A stretch of DNA of 64,000 bases from contig NZ_LT607752.1 of the NCBI RefSeq assembly GCF_900090265.1, positions 4,154,001 through 4,218,000 on the forward strand, in the 5' to 3' direction. The DNA is from Micromonospora rifamycinica (lineage in GTDB: Bacteria > Actinomycetota > Actinomycetes > Mycobacteriales > Micromonosporaceae). Below are positions 42,225 through 51,354 of the stretch, in pieces. The notes under the pieces are model-generated. The model searched no databases. It saw nothing but the letters and a program-made list of their open reading frames with translations, and had not been told where the DNA came from. A program made the translations under genes and the position numbers. Every line of letters starts with the position of its first letter. Within the stretch, counting starts at the first letter, position 1.

Positions 42225-43307
42225 ATGGGCGTATTCGCGAGCACCGACGACCCGGGAGCCACCGGTCACGAGCAGGTCGTCTTCTGCCAGGACAAACAGA
42301 GCGGCCTCAAGGCGATCATCGGCATCTACTCGACCGCGCTGGGTCCGGCGCTCGGCGGCACCCGGTGCTACCCGTACGCCAGCGAGGAGGCGGCCCTGGC
42401 GGACGTGCTGGACCTGTCCCGCGGCATGGCGTACAAGAACGCCCTGGCCGGGCTGGACCACGGCGGCGGCAAGGCGGTCATCTGGGGAGACCCGGACCAG
42501 GTCAAGAGCGAGGCGCTGCTGCGCGCGTACGGCCGGTTCGTGCAGTCCCTGGGCGGGCGCTACTACACCGCCTGCGACGTCGGCACCTACGTGGCCGACA
42601 TGGACGTGGTCGCCCGGGAGACCCGCTACGTCACCGGCCGCAGCGTGGAGCACGGCGGCGCGGGGGACTCCTCGGTCCTCACCGCCTGGGGCGTCTTCCA
42701 GGGCATGCGGGCCGCCGCCGAGCACGTCTGGGGTTCACCCACCCTGCGCGGACGCCGGGTCGGCGTGGCCGGGCTGGGCAAGGTCGGCAAGCACCTGACC
42801 GGCCACCTGATCGAGGACGGGGCCGAGGTGGTGGCCACCGACGTCGACCCACGGGCGCTGGAGTGGGCGCGGGTGCACCACCCCGGGGTCGACCTGGTCG
42901 CCGACGTCTCCGCGCTGGTCGCCGCCGACATCGACGTGTACGCCCCGTGCGCGCTGGGCGGCGCGCTGGACGACGACACGGTGCCGGCGCTGCGGGCGAA
43001 GGTGGTCGCCGGTGGGGCCAACAACCAGCTCGCCCACCCGGGCATCGAGAAGCTGCTCGCCGACCGGGGCGTGCTGTACGCCCCCGACTACGTGGTGAAC
43101 GCCGGTGGTGTGATCCAGGTCGCGGACGAGATCGACGGCTTCAACTTCGAGCGGGCCAGGCTGCGGGCCACCCGGATCTACGACACCACCCGGCAGATCC
43201 TCCGGCTCGCCGACGACGAGGGGGTGCCGCCGGCGGTGGCGGCGGACCGGCTGGCCGAGCGCCGGATGGCCGACGTGGGCCGGCTACGCACCATCCACCT
43301 GCGCTGA
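42225..43307 (+). CDS. vdh: Glu/Leu/Phe/Val-family amino acid dehydrogenase
   Basis: A 360-residue NAD-dependent branched-chain amino acid dehydrogenase of family length. LGGTRCYPYASEEAALADVLDLSRGMAYKNALAGLDHGGGKAVI holds the catalytic Lys region, YTACDVGTYVADMD follows, and GVAGLGKVGKHLTGHLIEDGAEVVATDVD is the NAD motif. In Streptomyces this locus encodes valine dehydrogenase, which feeds branched acyl-CoA supply. CAGGAG precedes the ATG at 42225. Confidence 0.88.
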   Translation: MGVFASTDDPGATGHEQVVFCQDKQSGLKAIIGIYSTALGPALGGTRCYPYASEEAALADVLDLSRGMAYKNALAGLDHGGGKAVIWGDPDQVKSEALLRAYGRFVQSLGGRYYTACDVGTYVADMDVVARETRYVTGRSVEHGGAGDSSVLTAWGVFQGMRAAAEHVWGSPTLRGRRVGVAGLGKVGKHLTGHLIEDGAEVVATDVDPRALEWARVHHPGVDLVADVSALVAADIDVYAPCALGGALDDDTVPALRAKVVAGGANNQLAHPGIEKLLADRGVLYAPDYVVNAGGVIQVADEIDGFNFERARLRATRIYDTTRQILRLADDEGVPPAVAADRLAERRMADVGRLRTIHLR

Positions 43308-43315
43308 CCGGGTGT

Positions 43316-43345
43316 CCCGGGTGCGGACGGCGGTCCGCACCCGGG
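43316..43345 (+). terminator. Intrinsic terminator of the dehydrogenase gene
   Basis: A perfect 13-bp stem (43316-43328 with 43333-43345) with a GGCG loop begins nine bases after the stop codon. Confidence 0.75.
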
Positions 43346-43648
43346 TCCGCTTCCCGCCGCACGGCCCGGCACGGATGCGGCGATCGTCCCGCTCCGGAAC
43401 GGCCAACCGACCTCTCACGCCATGCGACTTTCCTGACGTTTTGTCGGGCGTCACGGGCAGCTCCGGCGACCGCCCCTTACCGGTACCATCGGTGACGGCC
43501 GGGTGACTGCGACGCGCAGGGCCGGCAGACGGTAACCCGAGGTGCCGAACGGTGGCATCCCCATGTACCGTAAGAGCCACGAGAGATGCCTGACGTCATC
43601 GGGGCCCGCCTTCGGGCTGCCCCGCATTCTGTGCGAGGGGGTCGAGCC
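43346..43648. other. Intergenic region upstream of DUF3073
   Basis: About 300 bases with no convincing gene. It should carry the promoter and leader of the DUF3073 gene; the last 60 bases include gccttcgggctgccccgcattctgtgcgag. No clear operator or riboswitch was seen. Confidence 0.4.
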
Positions 43649-43864
43649 ATGGGGCGCGGCCGTGCTAAGGCCAAGCAGACGAAGGTGGCGCGGGAGTTGA
43701 AGTACCACTCCCCGAACACCGACCTCACCGCCTTGCAGCGCGAACTGGCGAGTGCCGGTGGTAAGTCTGAGCAGCACTTCGACGACGACTACAAAGAGTA
43801 TGTCGACGACGACGAGGATCACGCGGACGACGACCCGGACCCCTGGGCCCCTCCGACCCGCTGA
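43649..43864 (+). CDS. DUF3073 protein
   Basis: A 71-residue protein: a basic N-terminus (MGRGRAKAKQTKVARELKY), the SPNTDLTALQRELA core and an extremely acidic C-terminal tail (DDDYKEYVDDDEDHADDD). This matches the small actinobacterial DUF3073 family that neighbours purM in many genomes. Function unknown; the opposite charges suggest interaction with nucleic acid or ribosome. ATG at 43649. Confidence 0.92.
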   Translation: MGRGRAKAKQTKVARELKYHSPNTDLTALQRELASAGGKSEQHFDDDYKEYVDDDEDHADDDPDPWAPPTR

Positions 43865-43879
43865 CCTCCGGGTCACATC

Positions 43880-43906
43880 GAGCACGCGGCAACTCTCCGC
43901 GTGCTC
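43880..43906. terminator. Terminator hairpin between DUF3073 and amcA
   Basis: A 10-bp perfect stem (GAGCACGCGG/CCGCGTGCTC) with a 7-base loop, 16 bases after the DUF3073 stop. The following 190 bases up to 44093 show no gene. Confidence 0.75.
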
Positions 43907-44093
43907 AGTCATGTGCCCGACCGGAACGGCGCGACCATCGACGATCAGGGACCTCGCCGTCCCGGAGCACCCTCCGGCCGGTCGGTGCGGTCCCTGATCC
44001 CGACGGTCACGGTTCGCCCCGCGGCAGCGCGTCGGCGACCCTGCCGGCCCCGCACCCGCGGTCCGGTGGTCTGCCGCCCGCTCGCCATCCCGC

Positions 44094-44327
44094 TCAGCGT
44101 GGTCGGTTGTTCCAGTTGTAGAACGTCGGGATGTTCTCGAAGTGGTTCCAGGCGCACACCGCGCCGGCACCCTCCCCGCCCGGTGCCTCCGCCCGGGAAC
44201 GCCGTGCCGCCTCCGCCTCGTGGAGCAGGGCGGAGATCTCCCCGGCGGCCTCCCGTACCCGGTCGGCGACCTGGTCCGTGCCTGTCCCGACGCGCTCAGC
44301 CGGCCGGTGACTCGTGGTCTCGGGCAT
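44094..44327 (-). CDS. amcA: RiPP precursor peptide, multiple-cyclophane type
   Basis: A 77-residue peptide. A helical charged leader (DQVADRVREAAGEISALLHE) is followed by a Gly/Ala spacer and a C-terminal core CAWNHFENIPTFYNWNNRPR. It contains three aromatic-X-Asn triplets (FEN 63-65, FYN 69-71, WNN 72-74) plus WNH 60-62, the three-residue pattern cross-linked into cyclophanes by radical SAM enzymes. The gene overlaps the maturase end by 32 bases; GTG at 44288 is an alternative start. The name follows the AmcA designation as I recall it. Confidence 0.82.
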   Translation of the reverse strand: MPETTSHRPAERVGTGTDQVADRVREAAGEISALLHEAEAARRSRAEAPGGEGAGAVCAWNHFENIPTFYNWNNRPR

Positions 44328-45435
44328 GCTCCAACACTCCCTCCAGTAGGCGGATCTTGCTGTTGCGGCAGTGCTCGGTCTCCGTACCGTCGAAGCGTCC
44401 CTGCTCGAAGTAGCGGTTGGCCGCATGGCCACCACCGCAGAAGCCGAAGTACGCGCAGGACGACCGGCACGCCTCGACCCCGGTGAGGAACTCACCCACC
44501 CAGTCGGTGCCGGTCACCCCGGCCAGGATCTCCGCCAGCGGGGTGACCAGCACGTTGCCGCTGCTGAAATCGCCGTACCGGGCGTCGGTGAAACCGGCCA
44601 GCTCCGGGGAGAGCACGGTCACCGAACCGTCGTACCCGATCGTCGGGATCGGGTCGAGCTGCCGGGGCAGCAGGTCGCCCTCCGCACCGGCCAGCACCGC
44701 CGCCGCGTACCGCAGCGACCACTCCACCTCGCGCAGGTGCACCCGGGGCGCCCGCCGCCAGGCCGCCACCAGCTCGGCCCAGAAGGCGGTCACCGCCGCC
44801 GCGTCGTGCGCGTTGCTCCGGGTGTTGACCCCCTCGGTCTCCTCGATGTTCAGGCCGAGGACGTCACAGCCCAGGTCGAGGAAGTACGCGTACAACTCGG
44901 TGGCGAGCCCCGGCGTCGGCCGGCTCACCACCGCCAGCGCCGAGAACGGCAGGCCGTGCCGGTGCAGCGCGGCGATCCCCCGGACGATCCGGTCGTACGC
45001 CGGCCGACCGGCCCGGGTCACCCGCTCGTCGTTACGGGCGCGCGGGCCGTCCACGCTCACGCTCACCCGCATCCCGTGCTCGACGAAGAACGCGCACCAG
45101 GAGTCGTCGATCAACGTGGCGTTCGTCTGCACGTGGTGCTCCACCCCGGCGGGGAACGGGGCCATCAGCGCGGCCAGCCGGTCCCGCCCGGCGGCGAGCG
45201 GCTCGCCGCCGTGCCAGACCACCGAGAACCGACCCTGCGCCGCCCACGGCGTCACCGCGGCGGCGACCGCCTCGGCCACCGCCACCGGCATCCGCCGATC
45301 GGACGCCCGGTGCGGCAGATAGCAGTACGCGCAGTCGAGGTTGCACAACGTCGTCGGCTGCATCACCACGTACGACGGAACCGCCGCGACGCCCCGCATA
45401 CCCGCCACGGACCGAGCCCGAGCCCGAGCAGCCAT
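44296..45435 (-). CDS. amcB: Radical SAM/SPASM cyclophane-forming peptide maturase
   Basis: A 379-residue enzyme. TTLCNLDCAYCYL holds the Cx3Cx2C [4Fe-4S]-SAM motif (Cys31, 35, 38) and VVWHGGEPLAAG is the GGE motif. The C-terminal SPASM part contains CRSSCAYFGFCGGGHAANRYFEQGRFDGTETEHC with four Cys for auxiliary clusters. The next gene encodes a fitting precursor, so it probably joins aromatic rings to Asn side chains in the core. GGAGGAGGG four bases before the ATG fixes the start. It lies 98 bases downstream of purM on the same strand. Confidence 0.9.
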   Translation of the reverse strand: MAARARARSVAGMRGVAAVPSYVVMQPTTLCNLDCAYCYLPHRASDRRMPVAVAEAVAAAVTPWAAQGRFSVVWHGGEPLAAGRDRLAALMAPFPAGVEHHVQTNATLIDDSWCAFFVEHGMRVSVSVDGPRARNDERVTRAGRPAYDRIVRGIAALHRHGLPFSALAVVSRPTPGLATELYAYFLDLGCDVLGLNIEETEGVNTRSNAHDAAAVTAFWAELVAAWRRAPRVHLREVEWSLRYAAAVLAGAEGDLLPRQLDPIPTIGYDGSVTVLSPELAGFTDARYGDFSSGNVLVTPLAEILAGVTGTDWVGEFLTGVEACRSSCAYFGFCGGGHAANRYFEQGRFDGTETEHCRNSKIRLLEGVLEHARDHESPAG

Positions 45436-45533
45436 CGACCCTCCTCCCGTGCCCGAAGTGTCCTTCAGGCTAGGCGGCGACGACCGCTCGGGTGAACCCC
45501 CGACCAGGTGCCCGGCCGATCGAGCCGAGATGG

Positions 45534-46688
45534 TCAGCCCCGGGTGTGCTGGCCGATCATCTGGACCTTGCCGGTGCCCTCGATGATCTCGCCGGCGTGC
45601 CAGGCGTCCACGCCCCGGCCGGCGAGGGTGGCCAACGCGCGGTCGGCATCCTCGGCGGAGACGATGGCGAACATACCGACGCCCATGTTGAACGTCGACT
45701 CCATGTCCTGGTCGTCGATCCGGCCCTTCGACTGGATCAGGTCGAAGATCGGCTGCGGCTTCCAGGTGGCCCGGTCGACCACCGCGTCGACGTGCTCGGG
45801 CAACACCCGGACCAGGTTGCCCGGGATGCCACCGCCGGTGACGTGGGCGATCGACCGCACCTCCGCCTCGGTGATCAGCTTCAGGCAGTCCTGCGCGTAG
45901 ATCTTGGTCGGGGTGAGCAGCTCCTCGCCCAGCGTGCGCTGCCGGCCGAAGTCGTCGATCACCACGTCCAGCCGCATCCGGCCGGCCCCCAGCAGCACGT
46001 GCCGGACCAGCGAGTAGCCGTTGGAGTGCAGACCGGACGACCGCATCGCGATCACCACGTCGCCCACCTCGACCCGGTCCGGGCTGAGGATCTCGCTCTC
46101 CTCGACCACGCCGACGCCGGTGGCGGAGACGTCGTACTCGTCGGGGCGCAGCACGCCCGGGTGCTCGGCGGTCTCGCCACCGAGCAGCGCGCAGCCGGCG
46201 TACCGGCAGCCGTCGGCGATACCCGCGCCGATCTCGGCCACCCGGTCCGGCACGACCTCGCCGGTGGCGATGTAGTCGAGCAGGAACAGCGGCTCGGCCC
46301 CGCAGGCCACCAGGTCGTCGACGACCATCGCGACCAGGTCGATGCCGATCGTGTCGTGGATGTCGAGCTGCTGGGCGATGACCAGCTTGGTGCCAACCCC
46401 GTCGGTGGAGGATGCCAGGATCGGGTTCTTGTACTTCTTGGTGTCCAACCGGAACAGGCCGGCGAAACCGCCCAGGTCGCCCATGACCTCCGGCCGCCGG
46501 GTCTCCTTCACCTTCGACTTGAGCAGCTCGACCGCCCGGTCGCCCGCCTCGATCGACACCCCGGCGTCGGCGTACGAGACCGAGCGTTTGCGGGTGGTGC
46601 GGCCGGTGCCCGCCGTCCAGGGCTGGCGGTCGCCACCGGCGCCGCTCGGGCTACTACCTGCGCCGCTGCGCTCGGACACGTAGGTCAC
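45534..46688 (-). CDS. purM: Phosphoribosylformylglycinamidine cyclo-ligase (PurM)
   Basis: A 384-residue AIR synthetase, fifth step of purine synthesis. SVSYADAGVSIEAGDRAVELLK, ILASSTDGVGTKLVIA and LLGGETAEHPGVL are PurM signatures, and GGGIPGNLVRVLP and FNMGVGMFAIV complete it. About 35 extra Gly/Ser/Arg residues precede the core. GTG at 46688 follows AAGGGGAG. Operon with purF upstream (59-base gap). Confidence 0.95.
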   Translation of the reverse strand: MTYVSERSGAGSSPSGAGGDRQPWTAGTGRTTRKRSVSYADAGVSIEAGDRAVELLKSKVKETRRPEVMGDLGGFAGLFRLDTKKYKNPILASSTDGVGTKLVIAQQLDIHDTIGIDLVAMVVDDLVACGAEPLFLLDYIATGEVVPDRVAEIGAGIADGCRYAGCALLGGETAEHPGVLRPDEYDVSATGVGVVEESEILSPDRVEVGDVVIAMRSSGLHSNGYSLVRHVLLGAGRMRLDVVIDDFGRQRTLGEELLTPTKIYAQDCLKLITEAEVRSIAHVTGGGIPGNLVRVLPEHVDAVVDRATWKPQPIFDLIQSKGRIDDQDMESTFNMGVGMFAIVSAEDADRALATLAGRGVDAWHAGEIIEGTGKVQMIGQHTRG

Positions 46689-46747
46689 GGTTCTCCCCTT
46701 TGTGGTTCTCGGTGCCGCGCCGACGGTGGCCGGACGGCCCCGGTGTA

Positions 46748-48283
46748 CTACGGGCGGTGGGCGGTCGCGCCGCCCGGAGTGGCGACGAGCGGTGTGTGGT
46801 GCTCGGGGGCGTCCGGGGCGTCGGCGACCCGCCGGCCCACCCCTTCGAGCACGTGCTTGCCGATCAGGTTCCCGGCCGGCAGGTCGATCGGGTACTCCCC
46901 GTCGAAGCAGGCCCGGCAGAGCCGGGTCCTGGGCTGTTCGGTCGCGGCGATGAGACCGGGGAGCGAGACGTAGCCGAGGGTGTCGGCACCGATGGAGCGC
47001 CGGATGCCCTCGTTGTCCAGCCCGTTGGCCAGGAGTTCGGCCCGGGTGGCGAAGTCGATGCCGTAGAAGCACGGCCAGTTGACCGGCGGGGAGGAGATCC
47101 GGACGTGGACCTCCAGGGCACCCGCCTCCCGGAGCATCCGGACGATCGCCCGCTGGGTGTTGCCGCGCACGATCGAGTCGTCGACCACGACCAGCCGCTT
47201 GCCCCGCACGTTCTCCCGCAGCGGGTTCAGCTTGAGTCGTACGCCGAGTTGGCGGAGGGTCTGCGACGGCTGGATGAAGGTACGCCCGACGTACGGGTTC
47301 TTCATCAGGCCGGCGCCGTACGTGATGCCGGACGCCTCCGCGTAGCCGATGGCGGCCGGCGTGCCCGACTCGGGCACCGGGATCACCAGGTCCGCCTCGA
47401 CCGGGTGCTCCTTGGCGAGCTGCCGGCCGATCTGCACCCGGGCGGCGTGCACGTTGCGGCCGGCGATGGTGGCGTCCGGGCGGGCGATGTAGACGTACTC
47501 GAAGAGGCAGCCCTTGGGCTCCGGGGCGGCGAACCGGTTGGACCGCAGGCCCTGCTCGTCGATCGCGATCAGCTCCCCCGGCTCGACCTCGCGGACCACG
47601 CTCGCGCCCACGATGTCCAGCGCGGCGGTCTCGCTGGCCACCACCCAGCCGCGTTCCAACCGGCCGAGCACCAGCGGGCGGACGCCGTGCGGATCCCGCG
47701 CGGCGTAGAGGGTCGACTCGTCCATGAAGACGAAGCTGAACGCGCCGCGCAGCTGGGGCAGGACCTCCAGCGCGGCGGCCTCCACCGACAGATCGGGGCG
47801 GCTGGCCAGCAGCATGGTCACCAGCGAGGTGTCGTTGGTCGCCCCGTCGTCGAGCAGCCCGCGCTCGGCGACCTCCTTCTGCAGCTCGGCGGTGTTGACC
47901 AGGTTGCCGTTGTGCGCCAGGGCGATGGTGGTGCCCGACGTGGTCGACCGGATGGTCGGCTGGGCATTTTCCCAGGTCGAGCCGCCAGTCGTGGAGTAAC
48001 GCGCGTGCCCGATCGCCAGGTGGCCCCGCAGGCTCTTCAGCGTCGGCTCGTCGAACACCTGGGCCACCAGGCCCAGGTCCTTGTAGACCACCACCCCGGA
48101 CCCGTCGCTCACCGCGATGCCGGCGGCCTCCTGGCCCCGGTGCTGGAGTGCGTAGAGACCGAAATAGGTAAGGTTGGCGACCTCTTCACCAGGAGCCCAG
48201 ACGCCGAAGACGCCACACGCGTCCTGGGGGCCGGGTCGCTGGGGGTCAAGGTCGTGGCTCAGCCGGCCATCGCCTCGGGGCAC
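46748..48283 (-). CDS. purF: Amidophosphoribosyltransferase (PurF)
   Basis: About 511 residues; first committed step of purine synthesis. A propeptide of 22 residues precedes Cys23 in DACGVFG, the N-terminal nucleophile after processing. The glutaminase domain has ARYSTTGG and LAHNGNL; the PRTase domain has VVVDDSIVRGNTQ. Cys in NWPCFYGIDF and LCRACFDGEYP fit the B. subtilis-type [4Fe-4S] class. GTG at 48283 with GAGGGAG is chosen; the frame is open to 48388. Confidence 0.94.
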   Translation of the reverse strand: MPRGDGRLSHDLDPQRPGPQDACGVFGVWAPGEEVANLTYFGLYALQHRGQEAAGIAVSDGSGVVVYKDLGLVAQVFDEPTLKSLRGHLAIGHARYSTTGGSTWENAQPTIRSTTSGTTIALAHNGNLVNTAELQKEVAERGLLDDGATNDTSLVTMLLASRPDLSVEAAALEVLPQLRGAFSFVFMDESTLYAARDPHGVRPLVLGRLERGWVVASETAALDIVGASVVREVEPGELIAIDEQGLRSNRFAAPEPKGCLFEYVYIARPDATIAGRNVHAARVQIGRQLAKEHPVEADLVIPVPESGTPAAIGYAEASGITYGAGLMKNPYVGRTFIQPSQTLRQLGVRLKLNPLRENVRGKRLVVVDDSIVRGNTQRAIVRMLREAGALEVHVRISSPPVNWPCFYGIDFATRAELLANGLDNEGIRRSIGADTLGYVSLPGLIAATEQPRTRLCRACFDGEYPIDLPAGNLIGKHVLEGVGRRVADAPDAPEHHTPLVATPGGATAHRP

Positions 48284-48451
48284 TGCCGCTCCCTCATGCT
48301 GGTCTGGACTGGCCTGGCGGAGCCGGGGGGCTGCTCCGCGCCTTTCGGCCCTGGACCACTGTCGTCGCCTGACAGTGTACGCGAACACGAGTCGATACAG
48401 AAAGTCACGATCCGCCTCCGACCGGTCACCTGATCACGGGAAACGGCGCAG

Positions 48452-48841
48452 CTAGAGCGGCAGATGGTCGGAGAGGTCCGCCCGGTTTCCGCTCACCTGC
48501 ACGCGACCGTCCGTGACCGCCTCCGCCCAGGACAACCGGCCCGTGGCGAGCTCCAGCCAGGTTGCCGGCCCCATCTCCACCACGTTCGGCGGGGTGCCCC
48601 GGGTGTGCCGGGGACCGGGCAGACACTGAACTGCGCCGTAAGGGGGGACGCGCACCTCCACCGATCGGCCGGGTGAACGGTCCGCGAGGGCGGCCAGAAG
48701 GGCACGGACCGCATCCCGGTACACCGCCCGTTCGGGCGTGCGCCCCTCATCGAGTGCGGTCAGCGCCGCCAATACCACGGCGGACTTAATGTGCGGAGAG
48801 GACACGACGGGACGATACGACCCCAGGTTGTCAGGTGCCAC
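48452..48841 (-). CDS. Sterol carrier family protein
   Basis: A 129-residue soluble protein. PYGAVQCLPGPRHTRGTPPNVVEMGPATWLELATGRLSWAEAVTDGRVQVSGNRADLSDHLPL resembles the small actinobacterial SCP2-like proteins found next to purF. Lipid binding is inferred by family. GTG at 48841; same strand as purF and possibly in the same operon. Confidence 0.8.
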   Translation of the reverse strand: MAPDNLGSYRPVVSSPHIKSAVVLAALTALDEGRTPERAVYRDAVRALLAALADRSPGRSVEVRVPPYGAVQCLPGPRHTRGTPPNVVEMGPATWLELATGRLSWAEAVTDGRVQVSGNRADLSDHLPL

Positions 48842-48955
48842 GCTGGCCCCTGGGTCGCGCCGATCCGGTCAGACAAGGCATAGTTGCCGACGGCGTATTC
48901 GTACCGTGATGATCCCCGGCCCCCGCCGGGGAAGTCAGACCGGAAGGCGGTGGAC

Positions 48956-51256
48956 GTGTCAACACACCGACGTGCCTGGACGCAGCGGGCCGGTGTGGTC
49001 GTAGCGCTGGTGGCCGGCGCCCTGCTCACCGTCCCCGCAACACCCGCCTTCGCCGCTCCGAGCGTCAACAACGTGTCGGCGTCCCCGAGTTCCGTCGAGG
49101 CCGGAAAGACTACCCGGGTCAGCTACTCGCTCACCGTGGGTGACGGCTCCCCGGTCGACGTCTCCGTCACCTCCAGCAACGGCAAGTTGCGGTGCGTGGA
49201 CGGTTGCAGTCGTAACAAGGTCGACCAGAGCGGCGGATCCAGCGCCAGCTTCACCCTCGCCGACGACGCGTCGAACGGCTCCGCCACGATCACCGTGAAG
49301 GCCGTCGACGCCAACGGCGGCGAGAACTCCGCCAGCACCACCGTCACCCTGGTGGCCAGGGCCGCGCCGCAGACCACCCCGCCGCAGGACAAACCGACGG
49401 TCAAGTCGATCTCCGGCAAGGTGGTCGTGACGGCCACCGGCGACCCGGTACCCAACGCGGTGGTGGGGCTGGAGGACTCGACCGGCAAGCAGTTCAACAC
49501 CACCAGCGACGGCAGCGGCAACTTCCGGATCACCGGCTCCACCGCCAACCCGATCGCCCCCGGCTCGATGGTGCTCGGCGCCAGCAAGGACGGCGTGGTC
49601 GCCACCAAGCCGATCAGCGCCGGCGCCGGGCAGAGCCTGAGCAACCAGCGGATCAGCCTGGCGCTCAAGGTCGAGGTCAGCCCGAGCGCCACCCCGTCGC
49701 CCACCACCGAGGAGACGCCGACGGCGGAGACGACCGACGAGACCACCGAGGAGACCACCGAACCGGGTGGCGGGCAGCAGCAGGCCGCGTCCCAGGACGA
49801 GGAGAGCGGCTTCGGCTCCTTCCTGATCATCCTGCTCGGCGGTCTGTTGGTCGCGGCCGGTGTCGGCACCATCGTGCTGCTCTGGATCCGGCGCAAGAAC
49901 GCCGACGCGGACGACGGGGACGCGCCCGCCGCCGCGGCAGCGGGTGGCGTGCCCGGTCCACGCGGCGCGGACGACCAGACCCGGGTGGTCAACCGGGTCG
50001 GCGCCGGCCCCGACCCGACGATGGTCGGCAGCTCCGCGCTGAGCGACGCGCCGACGATGATGCAACGACCGATCGTCGACGACGTCCCGCCGGACCCGTA
50101 CGCCGCGCCCCCGCAGCCCTACGGCGGCCCACAGGACAACTGGCCCGGCGCCGGCGGTTACGGCGAGGAGCCCCCCGGCCAGGGCGGTTACGGCCAACAG
50201 GCCGGTTACGGCGGCACGCCCTCCTCCGGTGGCGGTTACGGTGCCGCCGGCGGCTACGGCGCGGCGGCCTCCCCCGCGGGCGGCTACGGCAACGCCCCCT
50301 CGTCGGGCAGCGGCTACGGCAACGCGCCGTCCTCCGGCAGCGGCTACGGCAACGCCCCCGCCTCCGGCGGTGGTTACGGCAACGCCCCCGCCTCCGGGGC
50401 CGGCGGCTACGGCGGTCGGGACTACGGCGCGTCGGCCGGGGCCGGCTACCCGGCACAGGAGCCGACCGGAGGGTACGCCGGCCAGCGCTACGACGAGCCC
50501 ACCGGCCGGTACACCGGCGACAGCACCTCGTACGCGCCGGCCGCCGACCCGTACCCGACCAGCACATACCAGCCGGAGCCGGACGCGTACGGCCAGCCCG
50601 GCGCGGCCGGCTACAACCAGCCCGAGCAGGGCGGCTACGGCCGGGGTGCGGAACCGACCGGCGCCGGCGGCTACGGCCGGGGCGCGGAACCGACCGGCGC
50701 TCGCAGCTACGGCCGGGGCGCCGAGCCCACGGGCGCTGGCGGGTACGGCCAGCAGGCGGGCTACGACGCCGACCCGGCCCAGGGCTACGGCGGCCAGCAC
50801 GGCGGCGGCTACGACCAGCCCGGCGGCACCCAGGGCGGCTACGATCAGCGCGGCGGCGCCCACCAGGGCGGGTACGACCAGCCGGCCGGCACCCACCAGG
50901 GCGGCTACGACCAGCGCGGCTACGACCAGCGCGGCGGTGCCCACCAGGGCCGATACGACCAGCCGGGTTACGACCAGCAGCCCGGCTACGGCTCCCCGCA
51001 GGGCGGGTACGACCAGCCCGGTGGCTACCCCGCCGAGCAGCCGCAGGGCGGCCACGGTCAGGAACCGCCGCACCAGCGTGGCGGCGGGTACGACCCGCAG
51101 GGCTACGACCAGCACCAGGGCGGCTACTACGGCGACCCGGCCCAGGCCGGTCGGGACCAGCCCCCGGGCGGCCAGCCGCCGTCGGGCCGGGCGGCCCGGC
51201 CGGACGGCCCGCCCCCGGAGCGCGGCGGACGCCGCCTCGACTGGCTGGACGACTGA
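48956..51256 (+). CDS. Single-pass membrane protein with GYG/GYDQ-rich cytoplasmic tail
   Basis: A 766-residue protein. Signal peptide (VVVALVAGALLTVPATPAFAA), an Ig-like adhesive domain (VNNVSASPSSVEAGKTTRVSYSLTV), a carboxypeptidase-regulatory-like domain (ISGKVVVTATGDPVPNAVVGLED), a Thr/Glu stalk, one helix (FLIILLGGLLVAAGVGTIVLLWI) and about 430 cytoplasmic residues made of GYG, GYGN and GYDQ repeats, low in charge and hydrophobicity. The tail is probably disordered. Function unknown; a surface protein or condensate scaffold is possible. GTG at 48956 follows GGAAGG. Confidence 0.8.
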   Translation: MSTHRRAWTQRAGVVVALVAGALLTVPATPAFAAPSVNNVSASPSSVEAGKTTRVSYSLTVGDGSPVDVSVTSSNGKLRCVDGCSRNKVDQSGGSSASFTLADDASNGSATITVKAVDANGGENSASTTVTLVARAAPQTTPPQDKPTVKSISGKVVVTATGDPVPNAVVGLEDSTGKQFNTTSDGSGNFRITGSTANPIAPGSMVLGASKDGVVATKPISAGAGQSLSNQRISLALKVEVSPSATPSPTTEETPTAETTDETTEETTEPGGGQQQAASQDEESGFGSFLIILLGGLLVAAGVGTIVLLWIRRKNADADDGDAPAAAAAGGVPGPRGADDQTRVVNRVGAGPDPTMVGSSALSDAPTMMQRPIVDDVPPDPYAAPPQPYGGPQDNWPGAGGYGEEPPGQGGYGQQAGYGGTPSSGGGYGAAGGYGAAASPAGGYGNAPSSGSGYGNAPSSGSGYGNAPASGGGYGNAPASGAGGYGGRDYGASAGAGYPAQEPTGGYAGQRYDEPTGRYTGDSTSYAPAADPYPTSTYQPEPDAYGQPGAAGYNQPEQGGYGRGAEPTGAGGYGRGAEPTGARSYGRGAEPTGAGGYGQQAGYDADPAQGYGGQHGGGYDQPGGTQGGYDQRGGAHQGGYDQPAGTHQGGYDQRGYDQRGGAHQGRYDQPGYDQQPGYGSPQGGYDQPGGYPAEQPQGGHGQEPPHQRGGGYDPQGYDQHQGGYYGDPAQAGRDQPPGGQPPSGRAARPDGPPPERGGRRLDWLDD

Positions 51257-51270
51257 CCCTCAGGCAACAC

Positions 51271-51313
51271 CGACAGCGGGCCGCCCGGAATCCCACCGGG
51301 CGGCCCGCTGTCG
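51271..51313. terminator. 18-bp perfect hairpin terminator
   Basis: Arms 51271-51288 and 51296-51313 are exactly complementary with a 7-base loop, between the convergent GYG-rich gene and the ComB-like gene. Confidence 0.85.
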
Positions 51314-51354
51314 CTTCCGGGATTCCGCAGGGTCCGCAGTGCACCGGCCCGGAG

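Noticed and set aside
41148..43307. A 719-residue frame on the plus strand
   Set aside because: Its first 350 residues are antisense to the hypothetical gene at 41175-42014; the dehydrogenase starts at 42225.
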